A stretch of 17,138 bases of DNA from Akkermansiaceae bacterium (lineage in GTDB: Bacteria; Verrucomicrobiota; Verrucomicrobiia; Verrucomicrobiales; Akkermansiaceae): contig JABHEX010000094.1 in assembly GCA_018676385.1 (NCBI GenBank), positions 1-17,138 on the forward strand, in the 5' to 3' direction. The notes beneath the pieces are model-generated. The model ran no database searches. It was not told where the DNA came from and saw nothing but the letters and a program-made list of their open reading frames with translations. Position 1 is the stretch's first letter; each line of letters starts with the position of its first letter. Positions 14,986-17,138 of this stretch are shown piece by piece. The translations under genes and the position numbers were made by a program.

Positions 14986-15795
14986 GTGAATACGTCATTT
15001 CAAGTTACCCTAGATCAGGTCGTTCATCTTGCTCGTGAAGTTGGTGAGTTTCAGCTGCAACATTTCAGGAAAATGCCCAGTGGGTCCGATGTTATGAAGG
15101 CTGTTCGCGAGACAGTGTCGTTTATTGATGTAGAATCAGAGAGAATTCTCCACCAAGGACTCATGCCGTTGATCGATGGCGCTGGATTCTTTGGGGAGGA
15201 AACAGGCAAGTCCGGATCGCAAGATCTCGTTTGGATTGTTGATCCATTAGATGGCACCACAAACTTCCTCAGTGGGTTAGATCATTTTTGTGTATCTGTT
15301 GCTCTGGTTGAAAAGGGAGAACCCATTTTGGGTGTCGTTTATAAACCCTTTAGCGATGAAGTCTACTCGTCTGTTAGAGGGGGCGGTGTTCTGTACAATG
15401 GCGAGCCTGTTGCGCCTGCCCTGCCAGACGCGGCTGCCTCCGATGCTATCTTTATGACTGGGTTTCCGTATCGTTCTCCCGATGTGGCTGATCAGTTTTT
15501 TTCAGCTGCGGCAGAGATCCTCACACTTGGCCGTGGTATCCGGCGCTCTGGGAGTGCTGCTCTTGATGTTGCGAACCTTTCTCTCGGATGGCTTCAAGGG
15601 TTTTGGGAAACGGATTTGCAGCCGTATGATGTAGCTGCTGGTATCCTTATGCTTAAAGAGAATGGTATTGTCATCACTAATGGGAAAGGTGAACCTTATG
15701 ACATGCTGTCAGATCGTTTGATGGTTGCGGCTTTACCTAATGTGCATCCAGCACTGCTATATGCAGTTCAGCGTGCATATTCTGGCATTATTTAA
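14986..15795 (+). CDS. Inositol monophosphatase-family phosphatase
   Basis: This is a Mg2+-dependent sugar or nucleotide phosphatase of the IMPase/SuhB/CysQ/HisN superfamily. Numbered from the GTG at 14986 (269 residues) the motifs are SFIDVESE (D48), GEE (70-72), WIVDPLDGTTNF with D86 and D89, and WETDLQPYDVAAG with the last metal-binding Asp at 214, all where the family has them. The frame is open to another GTG at 14953, but the 14986 start puts MNTSFQVTLDQVVHLAREVG at the N-terminus, matching family length. The substrate (inositol-1-phosphate, histidinol phosphate, PAP or fructose-1,6-bisphosphate) cannot be decided from motifs. It is transcribed away from the glycosyltransferase gene, with the inverted-repeat element between them. 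Confidence 0.9.
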   Translation: MNTSFQVTLDQVVHLAREVGEFQLQHFRKMPSGSDVMKAVRETVSFIDVESERILHQGLMPLIDGAGFFGEETGKSGSQDLVWIVDPLDGTTNFLSGLDHFCVSVALVEKGEPILGVVYKPFSDEVYSSVRGGGVLYNGEPVAPALPDAAASDAIFMTGFPYRSPDVADQFFSAAAEILTLGRGIRRSGSAALDVANLSLGWLQGFWETDLQPYDVAAGILMLKENGIVITNGKGEPYDMLSDRLMVAALPNVHPALLYAVQRAYSGII

Positions 15796-15802
15796 AATGG
15801 CA

Positions 15803-15838
15803 GACTGTTCGAATAGTCGTCATTTCTTCATCTATAAT
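15803..15838 (+). promoter_or_regulatory. Promoter with overlapping palindrome before the RHH-like gene
   Basis: TATAAT (15833-15838) is a perfect -10 element. The -35 position falls in an imperfect 16-base palindrome, GACTGTTCGAATAGTC (15803-15818), in which all pairs match except one G-T; TTCGAA at its centre lies 19 bases from the -10. Transcription would start near 15845, giving a leader of about 32 bases. A palindrome over a -35 directly upstream of a ribbon-helix-helix-like protein suggests autorepression. The -35 match itself is poor. Confidence 0.45.
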
Positions 15839-15876
15839 TCATTATATTTTCATCATGCCGAGTTAGGGTTACGACC

Positions 15877-16104
15877 ATGAATGAAAATCATCCAGAGAAA
15901 ATCACCCTAGAATTACCTGCCGATCTCTATTACGCACTTCGAAATGATGCGATACGACAAGGTTTAGACTTACCACGTTTTGTGAGGCAAAAGATTGACC
16001 TAAAGCCATCGGGAGTGAGGTGTCTTTCACAATTACCATTGAGTGAGATTTTGGCACGAACACTGCCAGCGCAGAGTGAAGATAGACTCAATTTTTTTGG
16101 TTGA
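15877..16104 (+). CDS. Small ribbon-helix-helix-like protein
   Basis: The 75-residue protein begins MNENHPEKITLELPADLYYA. The order of one short strand (KITLELP) and two helices (ADLYYALRNDAIRQGLD, then LPRFVRQKIDL) is the layout of CopG/Arc-type ribbon-helix-helix DNA-binding proteins, which act as dimers and often as autoregulated repressors or antitoxins. The C-terminal 30 residues (LSQLPLSEILARTLPAQSEDRLNFFG) are unassigned and could bind a partner. No toxin gene follows: the next element is a terminator and the next gene is on the opposite strand, so a toxin-antitoxin role lacks support. The fold call is from pattern only. A perfect -10 and a palindrome precede the gene. Confidence 0.65.
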   Translation: MNENHPEKITLELPADLYYALRNDAIRQGLDLPRFVRQKIDLKPSGVRCLSQLPLSEILARTLPAQSEDRLNFFG

Positions 16105-16112
16105 GATGACGA

Positions 16113-16146
16113 AAACGGCAGCAAAGGAATACCCCTGCTGCCGTTT
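16113..16146. terminator. Bidirectional intrinsic terminator between the RHH-like gene and glnA
   Basis: AAACGGCAGCA (16113-16123) pairs perfectly over 11 bp with TGCTGCCGTTT (16136-16146) around a 12-base loop. The A/T ends of the stem give a U-tract in either direction, and a further T-run follows at 16155-16159. It lies 9 bases after the RHH-like stop and 30 bases beyond the glnA stop, so it can serve both convergent genes. Confidence 0.85.
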
Positions 16147-16175
16147 GATATTAGTTTTTCTGGAGACCTGATGCT

Positions 16176-17138
16176 CTACACCTTGACGGTGTCGATGGTC
16201 TGAAGAATGCGGCTAGCAATCTTGTAAGGGCAACCCTGTGAGTTGGGTCGGCGATCCTCAAGGTAACCCTTATAGGCGTCGTTTTCAACGAAGCCATGAG
16301 GCACGCGAATAGATGCTCCACGGTCGGCAACGCCCCATGAGAACATGTCAATGCTCTGGGTCTCGTGCAGGCCAGTGAGGCGTTGGTCGTTATCAGGTCC
16401 GTAGACAGCGATGTGCTCTTCGGTGAATTCTTCGAATGCGTCCATGAGCTTAAGGAAGTAGTCCTTGCCGCCAGTTTCACGCATGAATTCGGTGGAGAAG
16501 TTAGCGTGCATTCCGGAGCCATTCCAGTCGCCAGTCAGTGGCTTACAGTGCCACTCGATGTCCACTTCGAACTCCTCAGTGAGGCGAAGTAGGAGGAAAC
16601 GTGCCATCCAGATTTCGTCTGCAGCGCGTTTTGAACCTTTTCCAAAAACTTGGAATTCCCATTGGCCTTTTGCTACTTCAGCATTGATGCCTTCGTGATT
16701 GATTCCGGCGTAGAGGCAGAGATCCAAGTGGATATCGGCAATCTCGCGAGCGATACCGCCAACATTTTTGAATCCGACACCGCAGTAGTATTCACCCTGT
16801 GGGTTGGGGTAGCCGCCTTTGGGGAATCCAAGTGGCACACCGTCTTTCATCATGAAGTATTCCTGCTCAAATCCGAACCAGGTGCCTGGGTCGTCCTTGA
16901 TGCCGGCACGGGCGTTGGTGGGGTGAGGGGAACCGTCAGGAAGCATGACCTCACACATGACGAGCACACCATTCTCACGAGTGCCGTCAGGGTAGCAAGC
17001 TACTGGCTTGAGCACACAGTCGGAGTCGCCGCCGTCAGCCTGCTGGGTTGAGGAACCATCGAAGCCCCAGTCCGGAAGCTGGTCAACGGTGGGGAATTCG
17101 TCGAATTCCTTCATCATGCACTTGGTGCGGAGGTTCTG
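16176..17138 (-). CDS. glnA: Glutamine synthetase, eukaryote-like GSII type (5' partial)
   Basis: Glutamine synthetase makes glutamine from glutamate, ammonia and ATP in the cytoplasm. The frame is open through the right edge, giving 320 visible residues; the Met codons at 17115-17117 and just after it are internal (preceded by QNLRTKC). Motifs fit the short GSII class: LPDWGFDGSSTQQADGGDSD, TWFGFEQEYFM (catalytic site), AGINHEGINAEVAKGQWEFQ, GDWNGSGMHANFST, RLTGLHETQSIDMFSWGVAD, and the C-terminal GASIRVP and YLEDRRPNSQGCPY. The protein ends without the extended C-terminal domain that holds the adenylylation tyrosine in proteobacterial GSI, so control by adenylylation is not expected. About 20-30 N-terminal residues appear to be missing. 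The shared terminator lies downstream; its promoter is outside the window. Confidence 0.93.
   Translation of the reverse strand, partial: QNLRTKCMMKEFDEFPTVDQLPDWGFDGSSTQQADGGDSDCVLKPVACYPDGTRENGVLVMCEVMLPDGSPHPTNARAGIKDDPGTWFGFEQEYFMMKDGVPLGFPKGGYPNPQGEYYCGVGFKNVGGIAREIADIHLDLCLYAGINHEGINAEVAKGQWEFQVFGKGSKRAADEIWMARFLLLRLTEEFEVDIEWHCKPLTGDWNGSGMHANFSTEFMRETGGKDYFLKLMDAFEEFTEEHIAVYGPDNDQRLTGLHETQSIDMFSWGVADRGASIRVPHGFVENDAYKGYLEDRRPNSQGCPYKIASRILQTIDTVKV

Noticed and set aside
15877..16146. Toxin-antitoxin module around the RHH-like gene.
   Set aside because: No partner gene fits; a terminator follows 9 bases after the stop and the flanking genes are housekeeping enzymes.

Overview
The window looks like chromosomal DNA from a Verrucomicrobiota-type bacterium, perhaps a marine Opitutae relative. 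That placement rests on family content, not on a marker-gene comparison. The pointers are a thioredoxin-like protein with an SHD1 domain, a DksA-like protein on a long Lys/Ala-rich histone-H1-like tail, a Ser/Thr kinase carrying PEGA and FGE-sulfatase domains next to an ECF sigma factor, a sialate O-acetylesterase-type SGNH hydrolase, and a eukaryote-like (GSII) glutamine synthetase. Shine-Dalgarno sequences are weak or absent before most genes. I see no tRNA, rRNA, CRISPR array, transposase or phage gene.

Layout. (1) 1-2963, plus strand: the 3' end of a secreted-type thioredoxin/SHD1 protein, a DksA/TraR-like regulator, ribosomal proteins bL33 (rpmG, too short for an ordinary ORF list) and bS18 (rpsR), a strong intrinsic terminator, and the GTP cyclohydrolase folE2. 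(2) 3041-7284, plus strand: a conserved-looking hypothetical, the assembly ATPase and platform protein of a type II secretion/type IV pilus system (GspE/PilB and GspF/PilC), and pdxH. (3) 7301-9868, minus strand: a DEAD-box RNA helicase, ruvC and a signal-peptide-bearing SGNH esterase, apparently one transcription unit convergent with pdxH. (4) 10090-13764, plus strand: ECF sigma factor, 872-residue membrane kinase and OsmC-like protein, with overlapping reading frames. (5) 13772-17138: a minus-strand family 2 glycosyltransferase with an odd start, a divergent inositol-monophosphatase-family gene, a small ribbon-helix-helix-like gene, a bidirectional terminator, and the 3' part of glnA on the minus strand, running off the right edge.

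How the genes work together. The clearest unit is the sigma-kinase-OsmC block. The overlaps (11 and 4 bases) imply translational coupling, and the kinase has a cytoplasmic catalytic domain, one membrane span and a duplicated PEGA-FGE-like sensor region outside. This suggests a phosphorylation-controlled sigma factor with a possible redox output or partner. A second theme is the run dksA-like / rpmG / rpsR / folE2. All four lack, or have partly lost, zinc-binding cysteines found in other members of their families, a combination reminiscent of zinc-sparing gene sets, although here it may simply be lineage background. Two non-coding structures deserve attention: the terminator with a competing upstream pairing just before folE2, and a 12-bp inverted repeat enclosing a 12-bp palindrome at 14829-14877.
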